Origin: Megalobrama amblycephala
Taxonomy: Eukaryota; Chordata; Actinopteri; Cypriniformes; Xenocyprididae
Assembly: GCF_018812025.1 (NCBI RefSeq)
Contig: NC_063066.1
Coordinates: 7,497,882 to 7,561,881, forward strand
Length of the DNA: 64,000 bases
Direction: 5' to 3'
Both the position numbers and the translations under genes were made by a program. The notes under the pieces were generated by a model. The model worked only from the letters and a program-made list of their open reading frames with translations, was not told the origin of the DNA and made no database searches. Below, in pieces: positions 46,355 to 58,734 of the stretch. The stretch's first letter is position 1, and each line of letters begins with the position of its first letter.

Positions 46355-47870
46355 ATGAGGATGCAGAAGTCACACAGATGTTTAAATCCCAGTATCAATC
46401 CGCATCAGATTCATTTCACAGGTGCTTGTGTCTATTGAAGTACGAATGTCTGTATTCAGTCTGATATAGCGGCTCTGTTAAACACAGACTGGCATCAGAA
46501 AATCACCGTCTCACCTGCCCCACATCTTGTGCTCTATTACATCCCATCCTCCTCTTCTCTGAGTTGACCTGAAATCAGGGCTGTGGGTGAGGGCATCTCT
46601 CTGACACACGCTAGCACAGCTTCTAGTATCACACACTATACACAATCACATTGACAGTAAAGATATCCCGCGGCGGACTGAAACACTAGCTGAAATCAGA
46701 CACCTACTCCGCTCTCTGCCAAACACAATGTTGTCAGTGTGTGTGTGCGTGTTTGTGTGATGCATCTACTTTTAAAAGCCCTTACCTGGCATGAAAATAT
46801 TGCACGTCAAAAATTTAAAATGTATTCTTAGACGCTCAAAGGTTGGTCTTGTTACGCTGTCATTTCAATCATTTTAGCAATGCATCCTCTTTCATTCCAG
46901 ACATCTACAGATCATTACAAATCACATTTTGTTTTTCTTGCTTGCAAACATCATAAAGTATAAACATCTCAGAGAGACTAAGACTTGTTTTTTAACCTCT
47001 TCTCCACTATGAAGAAATTACTTCTGAAAATGAACTCCGATAGACAAACAAACAAAACCCTTGTGGCACAGCTGTCACAGAGGATCAGCGGAAAGGACGA
47101 CTATTCCTGGAGCTCTTCAGGAAACAGTAGGAGCACTCGGGGCCACTTGCAAGACATCCTGCCAGTGAAGGGGCCATCTCCTTCTCCATTTCTTTTCCCT
47201 CTCCTCATCTCTCTCTTTAGCCTCATTCTTGTGGCTTCCTCCCTCCATCTCATTCTGCTCTCAAACAGTGGGATACATTTCCACATGAAAGCGGAGAGGG
47301 AGGAGAAGGCCACTTGCAGTGTCCTACTCTTCCTCTCAGTTTCCATGGAGATCATGTGCGGCGTGAGCATTGTCCAGTTTCCGGAGTGGATGGAGTGGTC
47401 TTGTTTTGGATTCTTTCTTCAAACTTGATTACTTTAAAAGCATCTCGAGAATAGAGTCGTACTGTATATGAGAAGTATCAGTGGAGTAAGTTCTTGATGG
47501 TCGAGCGGCCCGCATTTTCTGGGTCACTTAATCAAACACATCCACTTGTAACTGAGCTCTCATTTTCATGCATTAAAAATGTCAGCGTGTCGGCAACGTG
47601 GAACAGCAGTAGCGGGCGCGCTTGTGACGTCTGTGACAGCGGGGAGGCCCTGTAAGGATGTAGGATTGAATCCGGTCTCAGGTTTAGGAAGCTTAACCTT
47701 AAAAAACTACATTTTTCATTTGCTTTTGTAAAATTTATTGCTATTACGATCTTAGAGTAGGCCTGACAACTTTACCAGTATTGTGATGTACACTATGTGG
47801 ATACTTGCTAACCCTCATCAAAAAAGCCCTCTATGGTCTGTAAGTCACTATGGCCTCCTTTACACTACAT
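46355..47870. other. Non-repetitive DNA with one 147-codon frame
   Basis: The frame 46985-47428 (plus) includes a hydrophobic run (PFLFPLLISLFSLILVASSL), but this lies over a CT-rich tract. It has no recognisable domain and overlaps an 89-codon frame on the other strand. I do not call a gene. Confidence 0.45.
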
Positions 47871-49745
47871 TTAAAGGGTTAGTTCACCCAAAAATAAAAA
47901 TCATGTCATTTATTACTCACCCTCATGTTGTTCCACACCCTTAAGACCTTCGTTCATCTTTGGAACACAAATTAAGATATTTTTGATGAAATCCGATGGC
48001 TCACTGAGGCCTCTATTGCCAGCAAGTTAACACTCTGAGGTCTGAGGGTATCGCCGGCGATACCACTGCGTTTTTTTTCTTACCAGTGTGAAAGAGACTC
48101 AAAATACTCCGTCAATGTTGCACATACAATTAAGAGTTATACACCATTTTAATCTGTTGAATATCTTCTTTCATTTGTGTACACTCAGAGTAAAAACAAA
48201 ATGCTGTGCTTTTTGTAAAATAAAGAAAACTAACATGATGCGTGATCTCTCGTGTCCCTCTGAACAAAGTCCAATCTGATAGTTCTCAGAAAATGAACTG
48301 TAACTTAGTGAATACGAATGACAAAAAAATTAAACTTCTGTCTAAAGAAACGTTGAAATGTCAGGTTTTAAATCGTGCAAGAAAACAAACATTTGTGTTT
48401 TTGTAATCTGTATGAAAAGAGAGCCATGTCAGAAGTCAGTGATTCAGCTCATTATCCGCTAATGCGGCCACGCCCACGGAGCGATCGCTATTCAGACGCA
48501 AATTCAGAAGCAATACATGCATACATCGTCTCAATCGTGTATTTATTGTCTTGAAAAGTGTTTATCTGGATGTTAAAGCCATGGTTAGCGAACTCTAGAA
48601 GACATGCAGTTAGTTCCTGGTTCTTCTTCTTCTTTATATGGATTTGTGGCCTAAAGGTGTACAGAGCGCCCTCCGGCTGCAAGTATGAATTGTATCCAGC
48701 ACTCATAGTGATGATATATAGAATAAATATTACTCCTCTGTATAGAAATTTGACATAAACATATAAGAATCCATCAATATTTCTCCAAATGTGCATGCTT
48801 TAAGCTAAAAGCCTATATGAAATGCCATAGAGGTAACATAATTGTTCAGACACTTTGCATCACAGAAATACATTATATTTTAAAGAATATAATAGAATAC
48901 CATTATTTTAAATTGAGCTGAGACATGATTACAGAGGGTTTTTTTCACACCCTACCTGACTGAAAGGCCTCATTAATATGCAAGTCATTTCAGGTCATTA
49001 TTATTTGATTCTTTTGTCTTCTCAGGTGTAAATGGCCCATTATTCATGATCATTCACGCCTCCACGCATACTGTGTTTCTTGACAAAAAGTGACTTACAA
49101 AAACTAAATCAATATATTGTTTTATATGAAGGAGTAGGCAGCAATATTTTTTACATAATTCTGAAGCAAAAACTCTAGTCTACAACCTCCAATACCCAGA
49201 AGTCTTATGAACACAGATTTAATATACTTTTTTTGGCCTTATTTCAGTGACTTAAGTTTTTTGTTTTTTCAATAACCACGCATAAACGTTATTCCTTCAA
49301 AAACACAAACATGTACATACATGTTCCTCACATATTATTGTAGCCTAGTTTGTGCTGAATACAGTGTAATGACACTTGTGTCATTAATGTGTTTATGAAC
49401 AAATGAAAAAAGCACAAATGTCAGGGCATGTCAAAACTTCTCCAGGCCCCAAATCAGCCTCAGACTCCAGAGGGTTAATTTCAGTGCCCATAAAAGTACT
49501 AAAAACGTATTTAAAACAGTTCATGTGAATACAATGGTTCTACCTTATATTATAAAGTGACGAGAATACTTTTTGTGTGCCAAAAAAACAAAATAATGAC
49601 TTGTCAACAATATCTAGTGATGGGTGATTTCAAAACACTGCTTCAAAGCTTTACGAATCCTTTGTTTCGAAATTCAAATCAGTGGTTTGGAGTGCCATAG
49701 TCACGTGATTTCAGCAGTTTGGCAGTTTGACGTGATCATATACGA
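47871..49745. mobile_element. Foldback element, family A, split and right-truncated
   Basis: The left arm from TTAAAGGGTTAGTTCACCC to AGCAAGTTAA is followed by a 1444-bp insertion. The arm then continues at 49479 with TTCAGTGCCC and AGTGATGGGTGATTTC. The returning right arm is missing after about 49745. Confidence 0.85.
48031..49474. mobile_element. TTAA-target element of 1444 bp
   Basis: TTAA is present on both borders (48027-48030 and 49475-49478). The ends CACTCTGAGGTCTGAGG and, inverted, CCCTCTGGAGTCTGAGG pair at 14 of 17. The empty site agrees with the intact family A copy (AATTAACACTTTCAATGCCC at 19197). It is a common cyprinid non-autonomous family. A 102-codon minus frame (48796-48488) has no domain. 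Confidence 0.88.
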
Positions 49746-52140
49746 AAAGTTTTGCATTTCATTGTATTCCAAAGTTCAAGTTTGGTGAACTCTGACCTGT
49801 GAATCCGCATCACGTGAAGACGTGCAACCAGTAGAAGAACGATCCGTCATGACATCAATTCGTCACTGCATTAAAAGAATGATATGTTTGCAATAAATTC
49901 GAGTAGGTTATATATTTTTACATTTTGAACGTATTACTATATGTTATATGTTAAATTCATGTTTATAAAAAAAAGACGTTGTAGACCGTGACTTCATATC
50001 ACGACCGTTGCCACATCCAATGAAATTTTGCACGTTCAAGTCTTGTGTGACCACGGTTTAAGGCATTTTCCACCCATTTTATTGTCTGAAAAGTAAAAAC
50101 CATTAGTCTGATTGATTAGAAAAAGTAACAGCACACCTCTCCTGCAGGCCATACCGTTTCATTCATGTCCGTAGCTCAAATTTGTAAGACAAGTTGTACA
50201 TCCCATAATTGAATACTTTATGGGTTTGTTCACATCCAGCCTTAGAAAGCACCACTAATAAATTAATGTATTGTTTTCCCCAGACTTCAGGTTTCTGAGT
50301 TCATACTTCTAAACTTTTACACAGGGACTCCTTACATAGAAACTTTTTTCACTAGCAAACTCTTGTTCCTTATACTGTCTTTCCCTCTTTCTTGACTTGA
50401 CCTTTTAGCAGTGAGTTCATTCAGACGGAGCTTCATCACACTTTCCAACCTAGCAGTCTGCCTCTGGTAGCCGCCTAGTAGGCGCGACGAGGAGCAGGAT
50501 GTGTTTGCGAGGATCTGGCCAAGGAATATCTGGCCTGAATCATTGAGACTGGTGCTGGGAGGAAGCTACAGTCTAAAGATTCTCTGCTCTGACCTGTGGC
50601 TTTTTTTATTTCATGACAGCACAGACCTTCATAGCTAGTTTATACCTGGTTTCTGCTTGGCTGCCAAAACAATATATTTAAGTTATAACAAGTCTCAGAA
50701 GAGGCTGTGCAGGAAATCAGGCACAAAATAAATACTCTGATGAACCGTGATGTGAATCTAAGGACAAGAGCTTGTTAGAGATGAATAAGATTTGTATCGC
50801 ATAATTTACACCTTTCGATAACTACAATGTAAATCTAATTCTTCACACTTGAACTTCCTTTTTAGATGTGTGTCTGCAGATACAGGTGAGAGCAAGCTAA
50901 CAACCTGGGAAGAATATGTTTCCCTCTGTGTGCTTTTTTTTTTTTTTAAAGACAGACTGAATTTCAATCACCTCTGTGTTTGACAATCGAAAGAAAAAAG
51001 ACGCTGTGCAATTTAACGTGGTAAATCTCAGACTGTGTCTAAATGCAGATGTCGTTGAAATGTGAATTCCGTTTGTATGAGCACCAACAAGCCTGCGCAG
51101 GTTATATCACCACATCGCCATCTGCCCCTTGCTGACCTAATCTGTCCCGACATTTCCCCCAAAAGCTGTCTGAAACCCCGACCATGGACTCTTCCAGAAC
51201 AGGTCTGCTCCTCTTCAAATGTCCATCTTCCTTTCTCATATGTAGTGTGCTCTGAGGTCACTTCAATTCCCATCCATCTCCAAATGTCACTGTCGTTCCC
51301 CTGAGTACTTGCCCTTAACTGCCTTTGTTTAGATTAAAGTTTGGGACACCCACTATTCAATAGCTATACAAACTGCTGAAAAGAAAATGAAAACCTTGTC
51401 ATGTCTGATATATCACACTGTAACATCTGTAATAAAGTGCAGCTCGGCCGACTGTAGTTAGAGCAGCTGTTTATACAAACATCTGACATTTAGATGCTTT
51501 GTTATTGTAGATTCTGTTGAGGTCAGCGAAACAACTGAATAAAACACAGACTGCAGAGGCAGGCAGTAAGAATGTTTGGATGGGTGGAGGAATGAAGGAA
51601 AAAGTTATATTTGGTTCTCGTAGGATGTTTTTGGAAAGTGAGCGAGGAGGAGAGGTCGATCTCTGACTGCATGCTTGCATTGAGGTGTCGGAGATATGTC
51701 AGAAATGGAGATGTAGCTGAGCATGCCTGTTTGTTTTTTGCAGTGTTTTTGACTATAAAACAGGAGCACAGAGGACTAATCTTCAGTGTAATTAGCTTCT
51801 ATTGATCTCAGTGATTGGACTTCATTCACACCGTGTTTAGTGTCCCCCAGCTCTTCACAGTTGAGGTGCTCCACCAATATCCTCTAATTAAAGTTAACAT
51901 GAAATAGCATTCACAACCCATTTTAATTCAGTATTGTGATGTATTTCTGGATGTTCAACAAGAATAAATGTATGGAGAGCCTTGATTTTATCCATCAGGA
52001 TTCGATCAGATCACGAACAGTGCGCGTTATGTACTAGAATGCAAGTTTGTGGTGGATTGTGGCCCTTCTGAAGCACCCAATTATCAGTAGGCTTTTTGAT
52101 TAGTTCACACTCAGTCACGTCTTGACGTATACCAAGGTTA
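49746..52140. other. Non-repetitive DNA
   Basis: About 2.4 kb without a gene or a repeat that I can name. Confidence 0.5.
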
Positions 52141-52147
52141 ACATTTG

Positions 52148-52500
52148 TGACCCGTGCTGGCAAAATAAGTCGCAATGAGCAAATGTTCACATTCTCTATT
52201 AAAAAAAACCTTCAAAATGATGTATGATTTGTTGGAATCCGACAAAAAATGACTGAGCTACACCTGTTTGAAGTCGATAGAGTCAACAAAGTCAATTCTG
52301 AGAAAAATCGAGTTAAAGTTTTCTGATGGTTCCAAAACAAAATCACCTAGCTATTATTAACAGCAAATGCTTTGTAAAAACAGAAAATAACAGCAGCTTT
52401 CAGCGTGTCACCATCATGCTAACACAAAATATTAGACATACCGTAGTAGCTCTTTACAGGTTTTTGCATTCCATTGTGCTATTTTTCTTATTGTTTTTAT
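52148..52500. repeat. Probable interspersed repeat, GTGACCCGTGCTGGCAAA start
   Basis: The opening word and the following GTCGCAATGAGCAAATG are familiar from a dispersed cyprinid repeat. The far end is not identified. Confidence 0.4.
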
Positions 52501-52547
52501 GTTTGGCGAACACGTTTGGCTGTTGCACTCGTGTCTTGTGTTTTTTG

Positions 52548-52840
52548 GGCTGAATCCCAAATGGCACACTTCATAGCACTTTCGGTCTTGTGGACTTACA
52601 ATGACTGCCGCATGCACGTGTCCGTGAGAGCCGCGAGACCGTAGGTGTTCATCATTTTAGGTTTCAGAAGGGTGCTCGCGAGCGCCCCCTTTGCGGCCGG
52701 CATGCTCCCTCAATGCGCACTTCAGCTGAGCTCGCAAGTTCGCGAACTACGCAGAGGACTTTACCCAGCAGTCAAAGCGGCATTAAGTGCGGACTCGGAG
52801 GAAGACCGTGAGGTTTTAGGGTGCCATTTGGGATCCAGCC
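52548..52840 (+). mobile_element. MITE with GGCTGAATCCCAAATGGCA termini, left member
   Basis: It begins GGCTGAATCCCAAATGGCAC and ends TGCCATTTGGGATCCAGCC, so it has its own inverted termini. The interior includes CGGTCTTGTGGACTTACAAT and GTTCGCGAACTACGCAGAGG. It forms an inverted pair with 53003-53311. Confidence 0.8.
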
Positions 52841-53002
52841 TTGCAGCGTTTCACCCATGAAACGACATTCTAAAAATGCGGTGGTCAAGTTAAATTAACT
52901 TGCATTTAATAACTCTTTGCTTTTTTCCCATTCCACTGCCCGCGTCTCGTTTTTTCAATGCAATAATGCATTTCTGAGTGAACAACAGCCGCTTAAGACT
53001 AA

Positions 53003-53311
53003 GGTTGAATCCCAAATGGCACCCTAAACACTCGCAGTCTTCCTCTGAGTCCGCACTTTCGTGATGTAATGCCGTTTTGACTGCCAGGTAAAGTCCTCTG
53101 CGTAGTTCGCAAACTTGCAGGCTCAACTGAAGTGCGCATCGAGGGTGCATAGCGGCCACAAAGGGGGTGCTCGTGAACACCCTTATGAAACCTAAAATGA
53201 TGAATGGAACACCATACGGTCTTGTGGATTTAATGGATACGCGTACGCAGCAGCCATTGTAAGTCCACAAGACCGAAGTGTGCTCTGAAGTGTGCCATTT
53301 GGGATTCAGCC
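53003..53311 (-). mobile_element. Same MITE, right member in opposite orientation
   Basis: It begins GGTTGAATCCCAAATGGCAC and ends TGCCATTTGGGATTCAGCC. Internally it is the inverse of the left member (ATTGTAAGTCCACAAGACCG, CCTCTGCGTAGTTCGC). A 162-bp spacer separates the two. Confidence 0.8.
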
Positions 53312-53439
53312 TAAGCAATGTGTTTTACGTTCATAGAGCATCACATGATAGCGGTTAATCAGGCGCGCCATCATGTGGTCGGATCATTTTCTTCTCTTAA
53401 TGGTTTGCCGTATTGTCAACATGTCTACATGTATCGTTT

Positions 53440-53555
53440 GCTAATAGTTTTATTCAAAATCGCGATTTCTCAATTTAAAAATAATAAAATTGAGGCAAAA
53501 CATCAAATTCGAATTAATCGAAAAAATCTGAAAAATCGCCCAGCTCTACTAGCAA
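53440..53555. mobile_element. hAT-like MITE end (ATCGCCCAGCTCTA)
   Basis: AATCGCGATTTCTC and TTCGAATTAATCG words run into AAAAATCGCCCAGCTCTA, a common hAT MITE terminus in fish. The other end is not found. Confidence 0.45.
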
Positions 53556-53629
53556 CCACAGGCTACCTTAAAATCCCTGTTAATAACACCAAATTTGGCA
53601 CACACCTCGTCAAAACCAAATATCTATAG

Positions 53630-53631
<2 letters not shown>

Positions 53632-53705
<74 letters not shown>
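53632..53705. repeat. (TA)n microsatellite, about 37 units
   Basis: An uninterrupted AT dinucleotide run. Self-complementary, so prone to cruciform extrusion. Confidence 0.97.
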
Positions 53706-53708
<3 letters not shown>

Positions 53709-53934
53709 TTGAAGTACTGTAATTCTGTTTATATGTCAGGATCGCGAGCTGTTTGAGGCGTCTTTGTGTGATTGCTTCGGATCTGTCAGTCAGCGCAAGT
53801 AAGATCATTGTGTTTACATCAACATGATATAAACAAAAGCATTAAAAAAAAAAAAATTTCCTACCACCTCATAATTTCCATCAGTTTTTGCCCCTAAAAC
53901 GGCATAGTGATGTAAAAGCTGAAGTGGTAGGAAA

Positions 53935-54190
53935 CTTTTGTGCTCTTTGCGAGCGAATGCAAAGTTTCTCGGTGGGAACGCAAAACATTTTGCGCACAAA
54001 TGCAAAGTTCCTTGGGGAAATACAAAAGTTTTGTGAGCGAACACAAAACTTTTGACATATTTTTATCTCCCATCTCCTATTTTTTTCCCTTCACCATGTC
54101 CCTTTAGGGGCTCCTTAGATGTTATCGTTTACAGGTGAACGCAAAAAGTTTTGTGCGGGAATGCAAACGTTTTATGAGCGAACGAATATC
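53935..54190 (+). repeat. Degenerate minisatellite, AGCGAACACAAAACTTTTG-type unit
   Basis: Units of roughly 24-30 bases, each with a GCGAAYRCAAA or GGAACGCAAA core followed by a TTTT word, recur between 53940 and 54050. They recur again at 54130-54185, after a TTTTATCTCCCATCTCC... spacer that ends in AGGGGCTCC. The same unit and spacer occur at 42760-42880. Confidence 0.75.
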
Positions 54191-54229
54191 TATCTATATT
54201 TAAAGTATCTGTATCTGTCTGTCTGTCAG

Positions 54230-54420
54230 TCAACTTCTAATTTCACTGTTAATTCAAGTTTGTTTATTATACATAAATGTTCATTGATACAACTTGGAAT
54301 GTTAAAATGTATCATGTAGAAACTAACATGAACTTTAATAAATGCTGTACAAGTATCGTTCATTGTTCATGTTATCTATTGCTTCAATTTTAATGTATAG
54401 AACCTTACTGTAAAGTGTTA
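54230..54420. mobile_element. Partial MITE of the GGTAACACT type
   Basis: The interior words AACTAACATGAACTTTAATAA and CATTGTTCATGTTA and the end CCTTACTGTAAAGTGTTA match the right side of the element at 4196-5064. The left end is lost. Confidence 0.65.
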
Positions 54421-56035
54421 GCAAATATTTATCAAAAGAGATAAATAAGACCTATTGATTGTCTGGATCTGCGATATCAAAAAGATCACCTAAAACACAT
54501 CGTTTTCAGCTGTACTGTCTTTCAGATCCATCACGAAAGCCTTGTGCTTGTTCCGATGCCAGTCATATTAGAAATTGGCATATAATTCTGCTGCCATAAT
54601 GACACACTGAGGGAACTGTCTGTTCCAATCTACACCTCCCGAGCCTCGTCAAACATGAAATTAAGATATTCCTCATCTGAAATCCCAATCTTAGAGACAC
54701 AAGAGATGATTTGGAAAGCAGATCAAATCACTTGGAGAAAGATGACGATCGAAGGTTTTCTAATCCCCACCAACAAACCTGACTAAATGATTCGCTATTC
54801 TCTCTGATTGTGCTGATGTTCCGGGTGCTTCAGTCTCATTATTGCAGATGATATGCATCTTACATTCTTCATATTGTCAGATGAATAAATTGTCTCCCGA
54901 TTGGAGCATAGACGTCCGACTTTAATGAGAAATTCAACTAATATTTCTTTCATTTTGCATATCGTCTGATGGTTACCCAGGAAGTAGCTTCTCTCTCGCT
55001 TCCTCTAGTCTTTCTCTCTCCCACTCAGTCTCTCTCTCTTTTCTCTCAATTGGTAATCATAATAATGTAGCGGCCCATAATTATAATAGACCTGCTTGTC
55101 AGAGATACGGAACAGATTTCAAAGCTTAAATTATTCACAAGGCAACCGAACAAACGGAGTTTAAACAAAAAGAGAGGCTGTGATAGCGCTAAAAATTACA
55201 TATTATGTTCACTCTCATTCATAATAAAATGCAGTGCTGTCTAGGATTTGGCTAGCTAAGCCATTTATTTTCCTTCAAGTGTTTTTTTAACATTACTTCA
55301 GATCATTTTTTGAAGATTTTGTTATTCAAAGTATCAGTAATTTGACACAGTCAATCTCAGGTTCCTGCTCATTGTTTATAATCTTTTTCAATGTACTTTC
55401 AAGTCTGCGTTGGTGCAACAGATAAACAAAGACTAAACGCTGATGAAACTTGATGCTGAGGATTGGTAGTTATAACTGGCTGAGAATCGTTACACATTGC
55501 TGTACAACATACAACTTCTCTCTAAACCCGAGACCAATCTTCCCTCTAATGTTTCGATCTCGTTCTGTCCAAACTAGCCCGCTCTGGTTAGTGTTGTGTG
55601 CAATCTCATCTTGAATGAACTCGGTCCCGCGGTGTCCACAGAGCTGTTCAAACAGATTGAAGTAAAGGTCAACAAGACGAAGGAATAGCCACACAAAGCA
55701 AGCCTCGGCAATTTGCTTTTTCCTCTTATTTAAAGCCGAACTTTCATCAAAAAAGAGAGCATTTAATCAAAGTGAGAAAATTAAAACGCCCCCCCACCCC
55801 ACCCCTTCCCCTCTTTTTGAGATTCCTGGTAAAAGCACAGATATATGGGGACAGGTTTGGGTCTGCTTTCACTTTGTGAAAAGACTCTGTCCCGCTCTTC
55901 AGGAATTTGCTTTAACTCTAAGCAATATCTTTGCTTGTTGCCATCCAAGTAAAATGTTCAGGTTTTGGGTTTCATTCTGAATTGAGAACCGCTTTATTTT
56001 TGGCAGACAATGTCACACTGAGTTATCTTTCTCTG
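54421..56035. other. Repeat-free island, possible conserved non-coding DNA
   Basis: No gene or repeat is recognised. TAAT-rich blocks (for example 55050-55150) have the look of conserved regulatory DNA. This is not testable here. Confidence 0.35.
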
Positions 56036-56044
56036 TGTGTTTGT

Positions 56045-56320
56045 GTGTGTAGGTTTAGCCTACGTTGGGGCGAACCAAATGTCCCCACAAGGATAGTAAA
56101 ATCTGAGATCAACTTAATTGTGGGGGCCAGCCAGCCGAAATGGATTGATAAACATACAAAATGATGCTTATTTGAAAATGTAAAAATGCAGAAAGTTTTT
56201 TGTGATGGGTAGGTTTAGTGTAGGGGAATAGAATATATGGTTTGTACAGCATAAAAATCGTTATGTCTATGAAGAGTCCCCATGAAGATAGCAAAATGTA
56301 ACGTGTGTATGTGTGTATGT
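56045..56320. repeat. GT-linked interspersed repeat, copy 2
   Basis: It contains AAATGTCCCCACAAGGATAG, then GTGATGGGTAGGTTTAG, then AGAGTCCCCATGAAGATAGC, flanked by GT-rich tracts, in the same order as 5584-5860. Confidence 0.75.
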
Positions 56321-57110
56321 GTGTTTAGGAGGCCTGCCGGTCTGGTGCATGTCCTGAGTTTTGCTTTGGACGTGTGTCAGCGGTTCTGATCTGGCTTGTC
56401 AGACATGTTTAACTCAAGCTCCTTCCACCCCTTCACCCAGGGGATATCCCAGTGACAGTTGTGTGCTTCTCCCTCTCTCAGCCCTCTTGCTTTCCATCAC
56501 AAACTGTCATCCTCTTCTCTTTTCTCTGGCTTTCAGACTCTCTGCTGCATATGTCCACTTCATTGGTTACTCTACCACAGATACCACAGTTGCACTTTTG
56601 CAAAGATTTTTTTTTTATGGATTTTCTGTCAAAATAAGAATTATATTACTTGAAAATGTTCTGTGTGCATGAGGCCATCTAACTGTACCGGGGATAAGAA
56701 GTCTTTTGCTGTGTTTTGAATGGAACTGCTCACAGCCCACTGTGCAGTTTGTCACATACTCAGAGGCGAGATTTATTTAAGCAAATACAAATGAATGAAT
56801 ACAGATGATTAATTAACAGGGAAATACAAATGATGTGAATAACACTTAACTTAAATAATGAATGTCCAGTTTTTACAGGTGAGAGTTTGTGGATAGCGGG
56901 TGAAGACAACACAGAGGTAAACAGAACATGGAGCTAAATGAAAAGAAGATCCAAATATAAATAATACAACAAAAGAGAGTTTGTGAGTCCTAGTCTACGT
57001 GTACACGGGCATTTTTATAAAGTTTTTTTTTCATCCAAACAAAATTGCATCCACATGAAAATGCAAAAACACCTTATAAAACGCTGTCAGGAGCATACCA
57101 AACCAACAGG

Positions 57111-58460
57111 GGGGTATTCCAGAAAGCAGGTTATGTAACATACCTGGGTTTAAGAGTAAGTAAGTGCATAACCTCTACTTTTGTTTCCAAAAACTGAGGT
57201 AACTTTCAGGGTATGTAAGTAGCCTTAGCAACTTACTCTCTGAACATAACCTGCTGCCGGAGATGCGTGTTATACAATTAATATAGTTATATTAATGTAA
57301 CTAAATTTGTTATATAATTACAGTTATATATACAATATTAAATATATATTAAAAAGCGGTAATGTTTAAATGTTTATTAAATTCTAATATACTAATATAT
57401 GTATTTATTTTATTATCATCTCACACATGGATCTGCTTTTTTTTTTCCCTTTTTATCACAGGACGTTTTCTTTGCTATAATTTCTATAATAAAATACATA
57501 TGTGATATCTTATTAAATAGTTAACATCAAACAAACAATATAATTCTTATTTCCAGCGAATAAACAATACACTCTAAAAAATGCTGGGTTAAAAACAACC
57601 CAAGTTGGGTTGAAAATGGGCAAACCCAGCGATTGGGTTGTTTTAACCCAGTGGTTGGGTTAAATGTTTGCCCAACCTGCTGGGTAGTTTTATTTAAACC
57701 AACTATTGTTTAAAAATTGCTATATGGCTAGAACCCAAAATAGTTGGGAAATTAAAAACCAGATGCAATTAGAGGCAACAATAATAGACAAAAGGTGAAT
57801 GTTTATTAATAAACTTTAATATTTTATTAATATAAATGTAATATTTTAATAGTTTATTAATATAAATTTATTAATAAGCAATTTAATAAATGTTTATTGT
57901 TTAATAATTATTCATTGAACATTAATAAATGTTCATTTCCAACATACTTTGGGTTAATTTTAATTAAGCAATACAGTAATTTTTAAACAATAGTTGAGTT
58001 AAATAAAACTACTCAGCAGGTTGGGCAAACATTTAACCCTACCGCTGGGTTAAAACAACCCAATTGCTGGGTTTGTCCATTTTCAACCCAACTTGGGTTG
58101 TTTTTAACCCAGCATTTTTTAGAGTGTACTTATTAAATGAAAAGTTTGAAAAAATTATTGCACAACCACCAAATAGGTGGCGATGTGCACTAAGTAGGTT
58201 ATGTAAATTGCTATTAAACAAAAGAAGAAGGAATGGCGCGTTTTTTTCTGTTTTTTCTGTGTCTGTTTCCATGGTGAATCATTGAGTCGTCGCTCTGTTG
58301 AGAATATCTTGTGTGTTACCCGGGAGCATACTCTGGTTTGGCTGAACTTACTCCCGGATGCGTTTTTTGGAACCAGCATACCTCGAGTAAGCAAGGCTTG
58401 GGTTAATCAACCAAGAGTTCAGGGTATGTGACAGTAAGTTAACCTTGCTGGAATACCCCC
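57111..58460. mobile_element. Middle element, GGGGTATTCCAG termini
   Basis: Left GGGGTATTCCAGAAAGCAGG and right CTTGCTGGAATACCCCC are inverted. CAGG on both sides (57107-57110 and 58461-58464) may be the target duplication, but C/G runs make the exact edges ambiguous. The interior keeps a long AT-rich tract and TACTCCCGG words. Confidence 0.7.
57570..58126. mobile_element. Inner MITE with about 150-bp TIRs and TA target
   Basis: Starts CACTCTAAAAAATGCTGGG and ends with the inverse. The arms pair over about 150 bp with few mismatches (GGGTTAAAAACAACCCAAG and so on). TA is present at 57568-57569 and 58127-58128. The centre consists of AT-rich TTTATTAATA repeats. This is a common teleost non-autonomous element. 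Confidence 0.9.
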
Positions 58461-58734
58461 CAGGTGTTGATATAACCCTAACCGTAAGCCCATGTTGGCC
58501 AATCAGAAGCCTGGAAAAAAGGTTATTACCAGGTTCCAGTTTCAATGTCACAAGCCAAAATTTCACCGGCTACACGACAACACTGCAACCAGAGTTTCTA
58601 AAAATCTTCACCCTGGCAGGAGTCTTCAAAAATGTTTGGTTTTAGTGACCAGATACTGCGTTTGTGTGTGGACAACCAGCCGCATAGAAAAAGCTGTGGC
58701 TTCGAAAATACCCGTGTTCGTGTGGACAGGGCCT

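Larger units (their letters stand above)
56992..58734. mobile_element. Outer hAT-like MITE of a three-level nest
   Basis: The left terminus CCTAGTCTACGTGTACACGG and the right terminus CCGTGTTCGTGTGGACAGGG are inverted with several mismatches. Their interior continues across the inserted elements (ACCAAACCAACAG joined to GTGTTGATATAACCC). Confidence 0.65.

Noticed and set aside
46985..47428. 147-codon frame with a hydrophobic stretch
   Set aside because: The hydrophobic run comes from a CT-rich tract. An 89-codon frame overlaps on the other strand, there is no domain, and there are no flanking splice or promoter cues that I could trust.
53632..53705. (TA)n tract as a replication origin or AT-rich regulatory site
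   Set aside because: A plain dinucleotide microsatellite explains it fully.
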